From assembly GCA_014058105.1 (NCBI GenBank), contig JACGCM010002331.1, forward strand, positions 1,426,001-1,490,000: DNA of 64,000 bases. The letters run 5' to 3'. Under the pieces are notes generated by a model. That model was not told the origin of the DNA. It was given only the letters and a program-made list of their open reading frames with translations, and did no database searches. Below are positions 1-10,833 of the stretch, piece by piece. The number at the start of each line of letters is the position of its first letter. Positions within the stretch are counted from its first letter, which is position 1. The DNA is from Kingdonia uniflora (taxonomy: Eukaryota; Streptophyta; Magnoliopsida; Ranunculales; Circaeasteraceae). The position numbers and the translations under genes were made by a program.

Positions 1-292
1 GGAGGCATATTTGTTCCCCATAACCTGAATGCCATTATTTGCATATCTCTCCTGCGTCAGCTCTGAATTGTCATCATCATCATCACTCAGTTTTGTTCCT
101 TCTGGGTTTGTTTGATCCACGATTTTAGGGTCTGTTGGTTCCCCCATTAACCCCCATGGGAAAACAACCTTCCCCCATTGATTTTCCATCTCCACCCACT
201 TACCGTTCTTCTCAGCTCCCGTTATGGTTTGGCTTGATGTTGGTTCTGTTATTGTAATGGTTTGATCATTATATGCTTCCATATTGTTCATC
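1..292 (-). CDS. Unrecognised plant gene, first coding exon (runs off left edge)
   Basis: On the minus strand the frame is open from an ATG at 292-290 to the window edge, giving 97 codons without a stop. The nearest upstream in-frame stop is a TGA about 19 codons before this ATG with no other ATG between, so this is a credible start. The translation is hydrophilic, begins MNNMEAYNDQ, has a Trp/Gly-rich stretch (KWVEMENQWGKVVFPWG) near residues 32-48 and a run of five Asp near residues 70-75. There is no signal peptide or membrane segment. I do not recognise the family. It has no repeat character and no stops, unlike the transposon DNA around it, so it could be a host gene or an intact part of a transposon gene. 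The rest lies outside the window. Confidence 0.5.
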
Positions 293-686
293 CCGTACTT
301 AGATTCGTATCTTGTATTGTTATTGAATTCAATTTCTCTATCAAGCCCTCAGTCAAATCCAGAGATTGGATTCCATTTCGAAGGATCAATTAAATTAGAC
401 TTAGAGTAAGAGAGTCCATAAAATCAAGTTTACTGATCGAACATAGTAATCATTTTTCTAGGCTGCTTCCCGAGTCGAGAACTACTTTAATTCGATTCTT
501 TATCATTGGTATTTAATATTCTTATCTGGATTTTTTTAATTTCAATCAGATGCTCACTTGTCACTTAGTTTATACTCTCTTTATCATTTGTTGGAATATT
601 TTTTGTCATTTGTTTAATGTGTTTAGTTTTGGATTTGTTAGCAATTGAATTTGTTAAGTATTCTACAATCCTTTGTCCGGAAAAAA
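293..686. other. Non-coding gap between two divergent genes
   Basis: About 400 bases with no convincing ORF lie between the minus-strand start at 292 and the first recognisable plus-strand coding block near 687. The left part would hold the leader and promoter of the minus-strand gene. The right part (from about 530) is T-rich and already shows the TTGTCATTTGT-type words that mark the introns of the next gene. I see no clear TATA box. Confidence 0.4.
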
Positions 687-3600
687 AATATAGAGGTTAA
701 GTATGCTGATTTGGTAGATGATCTGGTGAAGGTTAACAAATTCTCCTAGGTTCGGCAACTCTATCATTTTTTGTTGAGTCAAATAGTTGAGTTTTTTGAT
801 TATCGTTCGGACGAGCGTGAAAAATCAAATAAAACTTTATCCCGACATGGATGTACCTGGGTGCTCATGATATGGGTTTTCACTAGTATTCCTGACCTAG
901 AGTACCCGAGAATCGAGGCAACCAAACATTTGATCCTTAAGCTACAAAGATGGAGGATGATATCCTCTAAGCTACGTAAAATTACGACGTTTAGAAAGTA
1001 TTTTTCTAATCCCAAATTGGTGTTATTAGCTTTGGAGCCGTCTGAGACTGACATGCAGCAAGAACTTATGCAAGAGGCATGGTAAACTTATCATTTCTGT
1101 AAATTATTTTTATCATTTTTAAATGGATTCTTGTCATTTAAAGAGAAGCTCTCTCTTGTTATTTGTCAAATAGATTTTATCATTAGTATGAATGATTTTT
1201 TCATTTTCATGATTGATATTTATTAGTTGTATGACTTATCATTTATGTTATTTCTATTAGAAATATGAACTTAAACCACCTGAGACGTAATATCATGATA
1301 TCAGTTATAGTGTAATCAAAATAGATATCAGAGCTGCTATTTGTGAAGGAAAGGTTAAGGTATGCTTATGCTAATAGTTTATTTGTACTTTGACTGAATG
1401 CATCATTTATTTAAAACCTCTTTTTCAGCTACGCAATTTGTTGTAGACTCAAAGTAAAATTTTGGAACGTATATCGATGTCTACACCTGGAGGTAATACA
1501 CTTGGAGGTAACATTTATGGAGTTAGTAGTCCACATACTCCGCAAATATCAAAACGAAGGAGAGAAGGAAATGAGGAAAAAATGATGGGAAAATAAAGTG
1601 TAAGGAGATGCTGAGATCATGGCAAACAAAGGCATAAAAAAGGAATCTCAAACTTGAAGAAAAGCATAAAAGTAAGAAAGAAAGGGAAGAAGTTGAGAAG
1701 TTAAGCAAAGAAGTTGATGGAAAAAAAGACAACAAAAAGCCCAAAGGTAACAACAAGAAACAAGATCTTACTAAAAAACTTGATGATATCCCCTAATCAT
1801 CTTGAAGTCCTTAATCTCCAAGGAAAACAAACGTACGAGAGGGCGGAGGGGAATACCGATGTCAAAGCCTAAGTTAAATGAGGTTGAAATTTTTGAGCAG
1901 TTTCAATACTTGGGATATTTTTTGTAATTTATTTTGGTTCTTTTTATCATTTGTAAGCATGGTAATTTTCATTTGTTTATGTTGTTATCAGAGTGAAGAA
2001 GCCCCCTTGGGATCTGGTGACCAAATTGCCGCTAAACTGAAGCAGGATCCAGTGGAAAGAGAGGTAAAATTGGATGAAGGAGAGGTAAAGAAAGATTTAG
2101 TGGAGGTTGAACAAGGTTGAGATGAATAGGCGGAAGTAGAGGTAGGGGAAGAAGAGGTGAATATGAATGCTATATCTATAGATTATGGTGGTGACCTTAA
2201 GGTGGTATTAAATAATGTTAAGAAAGATACAGACCTAGCAACTGTAGTAGAGGGTCTAGAGGAACCTAAAGAAAAAGATAATGTTAAGAAAGTTAAAGAT
2301 GTTCATGAAGAGGAAGCTGTAGTAGAGGTATTGAACTAACAATTGTTTTTTTCTCTCTCTTGTATCATCTCTCTTTAACAATAGTACCATTTGTTTTTAT
2401 CTATCTTATCATTTGTTTATGACTAGCTTGCCATTTATTTGGCCGTATCTTATCATTTGTAGTCTTTGTACTTACAGAAAGGTGCAGACCCAATAAATTC
2501 TTTAGATATTCAGTAAGATGCTAAAGAAAAAGATGATATTAAAGATGTTCATGAAGATGTGAAGGAGGTATTAGCTAACATTTGTTTGTGTCTATCTTCA
2601 TCATTTGTTTGTGACTACCTTACCATTTGTTTATCTTTATCTTATCATTTGTTATGACAACCTTATCATTTGTTCATATTGAGAATGCGAGGGTGGACAA
2701 AGAGGATGAAGTTCAATCTCAGATGGCTGAGACCGTTAAAGATGTTCATGAAAAAGTTTAGATATTAACTAGCATTTGTTTGTGTTTATCTTTATCATTT
2801 GTTTGTGACTACCTTACCATTTGTTTGCGTCTATCTTATCATTTGCTTCTGATTACCTTGTCATTTATTCATGACCGCTTTATCATTTGCTTAAAATAAG
2901 AATGAGAATGTGAAGGTAACAAAAAAGGATAAAGTTCAATCACATATGACTAAGACTGTGAAGAAAGCTGGAGAGTTTGAAGTTGAAAATGTGCGTACTA
3001 TATAAATTTTTGCAAATAGTAACAACTATATGTTAATAGTATGTAATTTATTTTTCTTCTTGTAATTTTAAGGTCAACCCCATTTATGAAGAATAGAGTA
3101 AGGCAGAATCTACTGAGTTGGCCGAAGATAAGGTTAAAAAGAGAAAACTTGACCCTAAAAAAACTTTAAGAGAATTGGCTAATGGGCAGAGCAATGTATG
3201 ATTATACTTTTAAATATACAGTTTTACCATTCATGTATTTTTTATTTATCATTTATATGTGTAAGTTTTATCATTTATCATGTATCATTTTTCATTTATC
3301 ATTGTATAACTCAGTAGTTCATCTATTTTAGCTTGTTTTGCTGAAGTCAGAAGTTGTGGAGACGATTTAGAAGACTCATAAACTAACTGACGATGAGATT
3401 AATGAGAGATCATTCTAATATACCTGTAAAATGAACTTACTGCATGCCCAACTTGAAAAACTACCTCTTGGTGTGTTATACCAGTCGTTTATTTTTTGAC
3501 TGATTTTTGAGGAAGAGAAGAACTAAGTTGATTTGGTTTGGTCAATCAGGAAGGAACCTTTAACTGTTGAAGATACGGATTTTAATTCAAGCAGTTATAG

Positions 3601-3724
3601 GAGGATCGGTGAAGAAATTGACTGCCTAAACGCTCTCCATACATTAAAACCAAAGCAATGGATAGACATCGAGGTAAAATTAACATTCTTTAGCGCAAGA
3701 AACGGTGGAAGAGTTGGCCTATAA
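687..3724 (+). pseudogene. Degenerate DUF1985 / Ulp1-like multi-exon gene
   Basis: Several short exons can be read. The block at 687-1085 (YADLVDDLVKVNKFS, a stop, then HGCTWVLMIWVFTSIPDLE and LQRW) resembles the C-terminal part of DUF1985, a plant domain often found next to Ulp1-like cysteine protease domains in MULE-associated genes. Blocks at about 1990-2120, 2110-2339, 2480-2575, 2690-2765 and 3075-3200 encode Lys/Glu-rich low-complexity protein. The last block (3533-3675) ends LHTLKPKQWIDIE, like the start of an Ulp1 catalytic domain (LkPkqWld..vin), followed by GT. The catalytic His-Asp-Cys core is not found afterwards, so the gene is truncated or decayed. In-frame stops are present. 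The family assignment is inference from motifs. Confidence 0.5.
2378..2892 (+). repeat. TTATCATTTGT-rich intron repeats with duplicated small exons
   Basis: The words TATCATTTGT, ACCATTTGT and GTCATTTGT recur every 20-30 bases at 2385-2465, 2577-2665 and 2770-2892, joined by similar linkers such as TTGTGACTACCTTACC. Between the arrays lie short coding blocks containing related peptides (VKDVHEEE, IKDVHEDV, VKDVHEKV). The unit duplicated is therefore exon plus intron, about 190 bp long. The arrays start after GAG|GTA-like donors and end at AG before the next coding block, which fits introns. Confidence 0.7.
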
Positions 3725-4559
3725 AATTAACATTCTCCCGCAGAAGATCATAGCTTTCGAATGCGATCAGGAATCCTAAAGCGAGGAGTTGTGAAAATAG
3801 TAATTTTAGCAATGATGGTTTTGTTTTTGTTTCCCATTATTGTCTTATGTGGGTTTTGATTCACAAATAAGCCATTTTAAGATAAATGTAATACTAACAA
3901 ATGACAATGTTCATGCTTAGATATGATAAATGTAATTCTAACAAAGGATAAAATTTGAGCATTAAATGACAAGAAATAAACTCAAAAATGATAAAAGTGG
4001 TAGTAGCAAATGACACACAATATTAAATACAAGTTCAAACTGCCCATCTATCATCATTGCGCCTCTTATAACCCTACTAACTACCAATAGTCTAACTTTA
4101 AAATTTTCAACTACAACATCAAATACAACATAAAATTTAACAACCTCAACTACAATATTATCATATTCTGGTTTGCTCGAACCAGGGGAAGGTGCCTATC
4201 AATGGAAGACATCTTCATCAGTGTTCGAGCAACACTATGGTATGTATTTATTGCTATTATATATTATTGATCAAACAAATGATAAGTTCTTAATAAACTA
4301 AGTAACAAAAGTAGATCAAACAAATGATAGGAATAGTAGTTAATATACTGTTAGAGAAGTATAAATTCATCTGCCCAAAAATACACAAATTTTACCATCT
4401 TTTTCCCAAAATTTTATGTATCCCAAAAAAACCCAAAAAAGTAGTTTAGTAGTTCATCATCTACGAACGTTATGTCATGAGCGAAAACTAGTTGGAACAT
4501 CTTCATCTGGGATCGTAGGTGGCTCAGTGCTCATCGTAAAAGCCAGTACCATTGTCAGA
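3725..4559. other. Convergent intergenic region
   Basis: This lies between the 3' ends of the plus-strand DUF1985/Ulp1-like gene and the minus-strand MULE transposase. It is AT-rich and has no gene I can support. From about 3895 on, the strand of the TTATCATTTGT word is reversed (ACAAATGACAA, CAAATGATAAG at 3898, 4270 and 4318), so the minus-strand gene territory probably starts here. Confidence 0.45.
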
Positions 4560-5221
4560 CATGTATTACCGTTAGATAGGATTGATAGAACCTTGCATGA
4601 ATGACGGTTATGTCCATTTTTTGGCACTTACTATAAAATCGTAGTTGGGTGACCTAACCTAGAAATTTTGTCCTTCTTTTCCTTTGTGTGAGAACGACCG
4701 GGTTGCACCCTTGGTATAGGAGCACAAACACGTTGGCCAATTTTTTAAATTTTCTACTACTTTATTCCCCTGATATGAATCCATATAGGCCTATAAACTG
4801 CCTTGTATCTACCATTTGTGTAGCCCTCATATACACGTGTAGTTCGATCAACATTAACAAGACCCAGAGCGTGTACTTCGTGTTTAACATTAGCAAGATC
4901 CATCGTTTGTCACCAGCGACAAAAATAAGTACTATCTTTAATATTTACAGAATCGATTCTACCATAACTATTTATCTGGAAATGGTGACATATGGTATGA
5001 ACCCTGCAGCTTAGTGAATCTTCCATAAACTTTTTACACGTACAGTGATCCGTGGCCCATGGCTTTGAGTGAGCTTGAGTCATATCAGCTTTCTCCCTAT
5101 GTGTGTAGGATAATTTGGAACAAATTATTTATAATTCCTCGATAAACACATGGATAGGAAGATCTTGCACTTTTACAATAACATTATTTTAGCTCTCGAC
5201 GTGTTTTGTGTAAGCAACTCT

Positions 5222-5380
5222 GTACCTGATAAATGATAAAATATTGATAACAAATGATAAAATGCAACAAACAGATGTTAAATAACAGAAACTAGTAGAT
5301 GACAAATTGATTTTAATAAATGAGATATTGCAACAAACTGATGACAAATATCAAATAAACAAATGACAAACAAACGTACC
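5222..5380 (-). repeat. Intron with TTATCATTTGT words (minus-strand sense)
   Basis: The plus strand shows repeated ACAAATGATAAAA, AACAGATG, GATGACAAAT and ACAAATGACAAACA. Read in the sense of the MULE gene this is TTTTATCATTTGTT. It lies between the SWIM-finger block and the MULE core block, so an intron is the natural reading. Confidence 0.65.
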
Positions 5381-5989
5381 TGCTCATAGGAATATATAGT
5401 TTAGACCAGGTTTCCTTGGGAATACCTAGTATGTATTAGAGACCTACTGGATCTGTTGTTCGAATATAATTCACGTGTCTATCGTAATCAATGCTAGTTA
5501 GAGCCTCCGCAGCCAACCTAAATGAGATTCTCATGCTTTCTAGGGTAGTTTTAATGTTGTTCGATATGTGGAAGGCACAAACCATATGGACAATTAATGG
5601 AAACACCTTCGGTACAACATTCATAATTCATGGGTTCCTACCAGAGAGTATGACGAATCGATTGTCAAAACTGTAAAAATTAGGCTCTAACATCTCTAGG
5701 AAGTATGTCTAACTTTCTATGGCCTCCGAATCCGCTATTGAGAACCCTAGGGGAAATATATGAATATTTGGGTCAATGGTGATGGCTGATAGTAGAGTTC
5801 CATGGTATCTCCCCTTTATATATTTTTTTGGGAGCACCAAAATACCAAAACCACCTTGTGAATATCTAATCCTTACAAATGGTAGTTTGTATGTCAAACG
5901 CCAAATCAGTGTAAACCAATCCAACTTTCCCAAAGCAGTTGTAAGGAGTTGCTAGGAGTGATCAAAACTGCCTCGCATCTTAAAGAGAG

Positions 5990-6210
5990 CGATGAAAAAA
6001 TGATTATACATAAACAAATGAGTGAGAGGGACAACAAATGATAAAAACACTTGAATAAATAAAAGAGAGGGACAAACAAGTGATAAACAAACTTGAACAA
6101 ATGAAAGAGAAGGAAAAACGAATGATAAAGAATACTTGAACAAATGAGAGTTTTGAAATAGACAAATGACAAGGTAATTACCTCGGTGTTTTTTTTTTTT
6201 TTTTTTTTAG
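5990..6210 (-). repeat. Second TTATCATTTGT intron plus a T20 homopolymer
   Basis: Eight or so copies of ACAAATGAT/GAACAAATGA occur in 6010-6172, between the MuDR-like DNA-binding block and the MULE core. A homopolymer of about 20 T follows at about 6189-6208. Confidence 0.6.
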
Positions 6211-6879
6211 AATGCTAGGTAAGCTTGTGTGTTGCCTCAACATTGTGGTTAACATGAATATCATCAATAATTCTGGCTACTTTATAATTTGAGCCTTTTT
6301 GAAGTTTTTGCTTGATTATAGAAGCAACCCTTCTACTAGACGTTGCCTTATACGCGTCCCCCTTATCTATTTCTTTAATGCAGGTGCAAATGAAACAATA
6401 ATTAATGAGTCAATATAGGGGTAAGCCAGGCAACCTTGTCGTGTAAGTCTGTCACAAACAGTTATGACCTTTATACCGTACTAGGACTTTATATTCGTTG
6501 CTCATTACGTGGATGAGATTGAACTTGTTTACAGCTGCATAAGCTCTTCTTATGTGATTCTTGATTACAATCCTATCTCAAAATACATCAACAATGCTAA
6601 ACCCTTTCTTGAAGTCATAGAGATCCTCAGTGTACACAGTAGATTTGAACCAAAAATCAAGGAGATCTTTTACATGTTTGGGTCGTGATTCAAGGCATAA
6701 TTCAACAGGAGGACAAATGAGAAAAAATGTAGTTAGGAAGATAAATTATGTATAATCCTAAGATTCGTATTACTGTGAACATGTTACATGCTTGACAAAT
6801 GCTAAAAACTATAATACAAATGATAAATTCTACGTGATTACCTGAAGGTTCATATGTAATAGGGTAATAAGCAATAATA

Positions 6880-7017
6880 GGTCTAGGATGTTCATTTGTA
6901 AAAGGGAAGTCAACAACAATAGGTTCGGGATGTTTTTTGTAAGAGGGATATCAACAATAATAGGATATGGATATTCATTTGTAAGAGGGAAATCAACAAC
7001 AATAGGTTCATTTGAGA
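6880..7017 (-). repeat. 42-bp / 14-residue tandem repeat in transposase N-terminus
   Basis: About three and a third copies of a 42-bp unit. In the transposase frame they encode PIVVDFPLTNEYPY, PIIVDIPLTKNIPE and PIVVDFPFTNEHPR, followed by a weaker fourth copy. A one-base indel in the second copy breaks the frame. It lies directly N-terminal of the DNA-binding block. I know of no function for it. Confidence 0.65.
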
Positions 7018-7579
7018 GAAGAACACCAGTATCCATAGTTTATGGGGTTTCATTTGATTGGGGGGCATCATCCACCATAGGTCCGAGCATACGTGGATCA
7101 TGCCCTTTGCCATTTATTTATGGGTAACCCCTACATTTGGGTTCAAGTTTATGAAAGAGTCATGATGTGAAGGTTCCCCCGTGTCAAATCCCCCAATAAT
7201 ATTTTGAGACAACCCTTACACACTTGTTGAACAAATATTTTTGGTGCTTGCACTGAAATAAGAACTAAAGTTTTGGAAAAGTACCCTCCGCTCATTAGCA
7301 ACCCATATATGCAATGGTGTGTCGGGATTGATTCTGTACATATTGATCATTATAGAATAGTCCTGAACTTATGAAATTTTCCATGCACAACCATGAACGA
7401 AGATGTACAACTTACAGTCCTGATGATGAATTTTGCTTATTTTTCAAGGAGTCTAAAAAAATATGCAAATGATGTTTGATCTCTAAATGAGGTAAGTTTT
7501 GTACTTCCTCCTTTTATAACAAATGATTGATCTATTTTTTGGAGGTACGATATTCGCACCCAAATGAATAATAGTGTAA

Positions 7580-7890
7580 AGCTCAACTTTAGCCATTCAT
7601 GTAATAAATGATAAAAAAAGAGATGATAAGTACAAACAATACATGTGAAAAAGATGCAAAAGACAAATGATAAAAATGCCAACACCAATGATTTATAATA
7701 ATTCAAAACTAACTATGTCAAAAGAGGATGATAAATAGAAATGAGTCAAAATAAGTTAAAAGAGAATATAAGTAAAGACAGGAGTAGTGTAAAACTACAA
7801 TAGTAATGATATAAAATTACAGCCAAGACAAATGCTAAAGATGCGAGGACAAATGATAACAATGCAAGTGACAAATGACAAAATCAATAA
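7580..7890 (-). repeat. Third TTATCATTTGT-rich stretch
   Basis: ATAAATGATAAAAA, AGACAAATGATAAAAAT, AGACAAATGCTAAAG and ACAAATGACAAAAT are spread over about 300 bases upstream (in minus-strand sense) of the recognisable transposase coding blocks. This could be a leader intron. Confidence 0.5.
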
Positions 7891-7908
7891 GCATCGCTTT
7901 CATATGGT

Positions 7909-8165
7909 GATGCGGATACAAGTTAGAGATGATATTTCCTTCAAATATAGATAACCTATGCAAAGATCAGAGAAGGATAGCAGCGAGAAAATAACAACGA
8001 TTTTAGTGGAGATAAATAGTGAAAGTAACCTAGTGATGTGGATAAAAAGTTAGAGATGATATGTCCTTTAAAGATAAGACAAGCTATGCAAAGATTCGTG
8101 AATGATAACAACACAAAAATAACAATGATTTTAGTAGAGATAAATAGTGAGAATAAACTATGTGA
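7909..8165. repeat. Tandem duplication, period about 126 bp
   Basis: Two diverged copies, starting at 7909 and 8035, share GTTAGAGATGATAT, CTATGCAAAGAT, ATAACAA.GATTTTAGT and GAGATAAATAGTGA. They lie upstream of the minus-strand transposase, where its promoter or leader would be. No protein is encoded. Confidence 0.7.
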
Positions 8166-8521
8166 GGACTTTAGTGGATGCGCACTACATACATGAGGCT
8201 GCTAGTATGATGGTTGGAAGATAATGGAGCAATGGAGACAAACACAAGAAGTTTTTTTAGAGTGGAAAAAAAAGCTTTTTAAGATTTGGTAGAGTATGAT
8301 GGAAGTCTTTTTTTGGGAGAAAATTTTATTTCTTACTGTAGATGATTGAGACTACTCATCAACATTTAATGCATCCCAAATAAATTATATGTTTCTCAAT
8401 AAGTTGATAGATATTGGCAGATAGGGGATCATAGGTGGGATCAATATTGATTTTTGAAGGATAGTATCAATTTAGGAACTAAATTGTTTGAGTATTAATT
8501 CTAGAACATGTACATTAAGTG
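8166..8521. other. Flank without recognisable genes
   Basis: AT-rich DNA between the 126-bp duplication and the E1 target-site duplication. It may contain the end of the MULE, but no terminal inverted repeat could be paired by eye with the sequence near 300-600. Confidence 0.35.
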
Positions 8522-8527
8522 GTATTT
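8522..8527. repeat. E1 target-site duplication, left copy (GTATTT)
   Basis: GTATTT directly precedes the 5' LTR of E1. The same six bases follow its 3' LTR at 42328-42333. Gypsy elements usually make 5-bp duplications; the sixth T may be chance or a one-base shift of the LTR edge. Confidence 0.8.
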
Positions 8528-9128
8528 TAGAGAGCCTACCCTCCGATCTAGTTAAAAATTGAACTACCTCAATATCAGACTCACGCATTTCACACGTAAC
8601 ATGAACAGTCTGCATTACCACCTAGACCACGAACTGATAAAGAACGTGGATCGAACAAAATAGAAGAATATGAATAAGTCAAAGACACCTATCTCCCACG
8701 AACTCAATAGTTACACAGTCAACCACCACTTACCTTGTGATTCAGAGAGTGTGCTTCAGCACGATAACGAGCTGCAGGTAAGGTCTATATAAAGAAAAAA
8801 TTCCAGAGGAGATAGGGACCAAGAAAAACTAGATTTTCTTGACTCTAACATATGAATTTCTTGATTCTAAACACTACAAAACTTCTTATTTACAAGATCA
8901 AGTATTTCTAGTTTGAGAGATCACTTGTAATAAGATATCAGCCTCAAGCAATTAAAGTTACTGTTACTAAGACACTCAACTCGAGGTCATAGTTTTTTTA
9001 CCTATTCAATGGTTTTCCACGCTAAATCAACTATGTCATTTGTTGCTTTACATTAGTTTTTGTCACATGTACATTTGGTATAAGAGCTAATTTTGATCTA
9101 TTTCGAGCAACAGAATTAGGTCATTACA
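8528..9128 (+). repeat. E1 5' LTR
   Basis: It matches 41734-42327 from the first bases (TAGAGAGCC against TGAGAGGGCC, so the terminal TG has mutated to TA) to the final CATTACA. A TATA box (TCTATATAAAG) lies near 8784-8794, conserved in the other LTR copies. It contains ATCAGCCTCAAGCAAT and ACTCGAGGTC, words shared with the LTRs of E4 and E5. Confidence 0.9.
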
Positions 9129-9146
9129 TTTGGCGCCGTCTATGTG
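9129..9146 (+). other. E1 primer binding site
   Basis: TTTGGCGCCGTCTATGTG starts directly after the LTR. The form TTTGGCGCCGTCTGTGGG is common after the 5' LTR in the Tat/Athila branch of plant gypsy elements. I have not assigned the priming tRNA. Confidence 0.8.
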
Positions 9147-9207
9147 AAAGAAGATATTTCTGCGATATCCTAAGGCATAAGTTCACTATATTATCAATTT
9201 CCAATCC

Positions 9208-10828
9208 AGGTCACTTCTAGGCGACCAACAGCAGGATCCAGCTTGATCTTTCCGTTGAGCTGAAGCATCTTACTGAACTACGAGCAAATCTTTGCGCCGA
9301 GACAGAGAAACGTAATGAACTCGAGCATCAGTTAACTCTTGACCGAGACTCCATGACAAGGAGCTTGAAACCGAGCGTCAAGCTTGTTTGACAGCATTCA
9401 AGCGACATGAAGTATAGATGATAACCATGCAAACTGCATTACAAGCTTTATAGGACACTCAACAGGCTCCCCAAACCAGAGATCGTGATCAAGTTCTGGA
9501 GAACTCTGAGTTTTTTCCCAAGAAAGATTAAGACCTCGAGGAGCCACCAGCAAGGCCATTTCTAGAAATGTTCAGCACAAATTTCAACCTTCCGTTCATT
9601 TGGGCGGAGAAGTTCAGTCCGATATCAGCAGAGGTCCCCATCCTTTTAAGCGTCCAGAAGAAGAACAACGACATCGACCTCGAATTCCTGTACGTAATTG
9701 TTTGAGTGAAGGCACTGGTACTCATAATCTACAACATCCTCTCCAAGTCACTCAGGCCACACATCAGTACGTCACACAAGAACATATGGATCAGCATATC
9801 AAGTAGTTGATTGAAGCTCAAGCTCTAGACAATAAAGACGATCTTACCAAGTTGCAAGGTAGTTCGATTACCAAAGAGTTATTTGATATTGAAGTACCGA
9901 TAGGTTTTCATACTTCGAAGAAACGTAAATACAAGGGTACCGATCCAAAGGAGTACATTCAACAATGTCATGATTCATTAGTGTTGTACTCCAATCTCAA
10001 CTAGATTCTGTACCGTCTGTTCGCAACAAGTCTGTGGGGAGAATCTCTGCGATGGTTCCACTCTCTACCTGAAGATTTCATCCTCACATTCGATCAACTA
10101 TAAAAGAAATTCATCAAGACATATGCTCACAACAAAGACAAGGAGGAGAATTTATATTATCTTATTAGTCTTAAACAATCATAATGAGAGAAGCTCAAAG
10201 CCTTTGCAAAGAAGTTCTTGGAGCTCGCGCACAAAGTAAATAATCTCGATCAAAAAAATAATTATTACTGCTTTTACTAACGCGGTCCAGCTCACCTGCA
10301 AACTCAAAGAGTACCGCTTCTTAAATAAACCTGCTATCTTGGAGGATATGATCACCAAGGTTAATTGTTATGTCGACCCAGAAAGGATGATGTCTGAAAG
10401 GCATAAATCTACTAAATCTATCCTAACCACTAAAGGTCCACCTATAAAATACAACAATAAACCGAAGGAGGATCATGGTGATCAGAAGCATTCGAAGTTA
10501 AACACTGGCAAACCTCAGAAGGGCAATTTATTACCCAAGATGGTCCTCCCCAAGATGAATGTTTGATTCTCCATAATATTTCCAATTCAATCGAAGGACA
10601 AGTTCTACTGTCTATCTCTACCGCTGAAACCGATCAAAGGTTGCCTGTATAGATTGCATCACGAGGTACCTTATCATGATGCTGACAACTGTTATGCTTT
10701 ACAGAGGTTGTTGGAATATATCTTTAAAGATAGGAGGGTATTCGAATACATTATTAATCTGGATTCCTACAAGAATAAAAGCTATAAGACACAAATTGAA
10801 GATCAAGCTGAAGATAAACATCTGCACC
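9208..10828 (+). pseudogene. E1 gag, first part (interrupted by E2)
   Basis: Gag packages retrotransposon RNA. The start can be placed by comparison with E5, where ATG at 60069 opens the same reading (MVTSKRPTT); in E1 that codon has become AGG at 9208-9210. Recognisable blocks: a Glu/Arg-rich N-terminal region; ITKELFDIEVPIGFHT and KYKGTDPKEYIQQCHDSL (about 9880-9975); the Retrotrans_gag-like region to about 10300; a block that includes MITKVNCYVDPERMM (10339-10566); and a zinc-knuckle-like motif HHEVPYHDADNCYAL near 10654-10700. Several frames and stops are involved. E2 then interrupts the gene at 10834; the continuation resumes after 22635. Confidence 0.8.
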
Positions 10829-10833
10829 ATATG
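10829..10833. repeat. E2 target-site duplication, left copy (ATATG)
   Basis: ATATG precedes the E2 5' LTR and ATATA follows its 3' LTR at 22631-22635, one mismatch in five. The join restores the gag reading of E1 as judged from E5. Confidence 0.75.

Larger units (their letters stand above)
4560..7135 (-). pseudogene. Mutator-like (MULE) transposase, degenerate
   Basis: Reading the minus strand from about 7135 down: a tandem 14-residue repeat region; a MuDR-type DNA-binding region at about 6670-6215 (IKNHIRRAYAAVNKFN, then YKVLVRYKGHNCL); the MULE transposase core at 5933-5709 (KGRYHGTLLSAITIDPNIHI then FPLGFSIADSE); its continuation at 5624-5436 (VPKVFPLIVHMVCAFHISNN); a SWIM-type zinc finger at about 5085-5020 (CTCKKFMEDSLSC..H); and a C-terminal zinc knuckle at about 4640-4600 (NGHNRHSCKV). 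This is the normal domain order of plant MULE transposases. Introns rich in the TTATCATTTGT word separate the blocks. Stops and frameshifts interrupt it, and the expected LDG of the first catalytic Asp reads as LPK, so it is dead. No terminal inverted repeats were found by eye. Confidence 0.82.

Noticed and set aside
5906..6172. Minus-strand Phe/Leu-rich open frames resembling membrane proteins
   Set aside because: They are translations of the TTATCATTTGT intron repeat, which gives hydrophobic peptides by composition.
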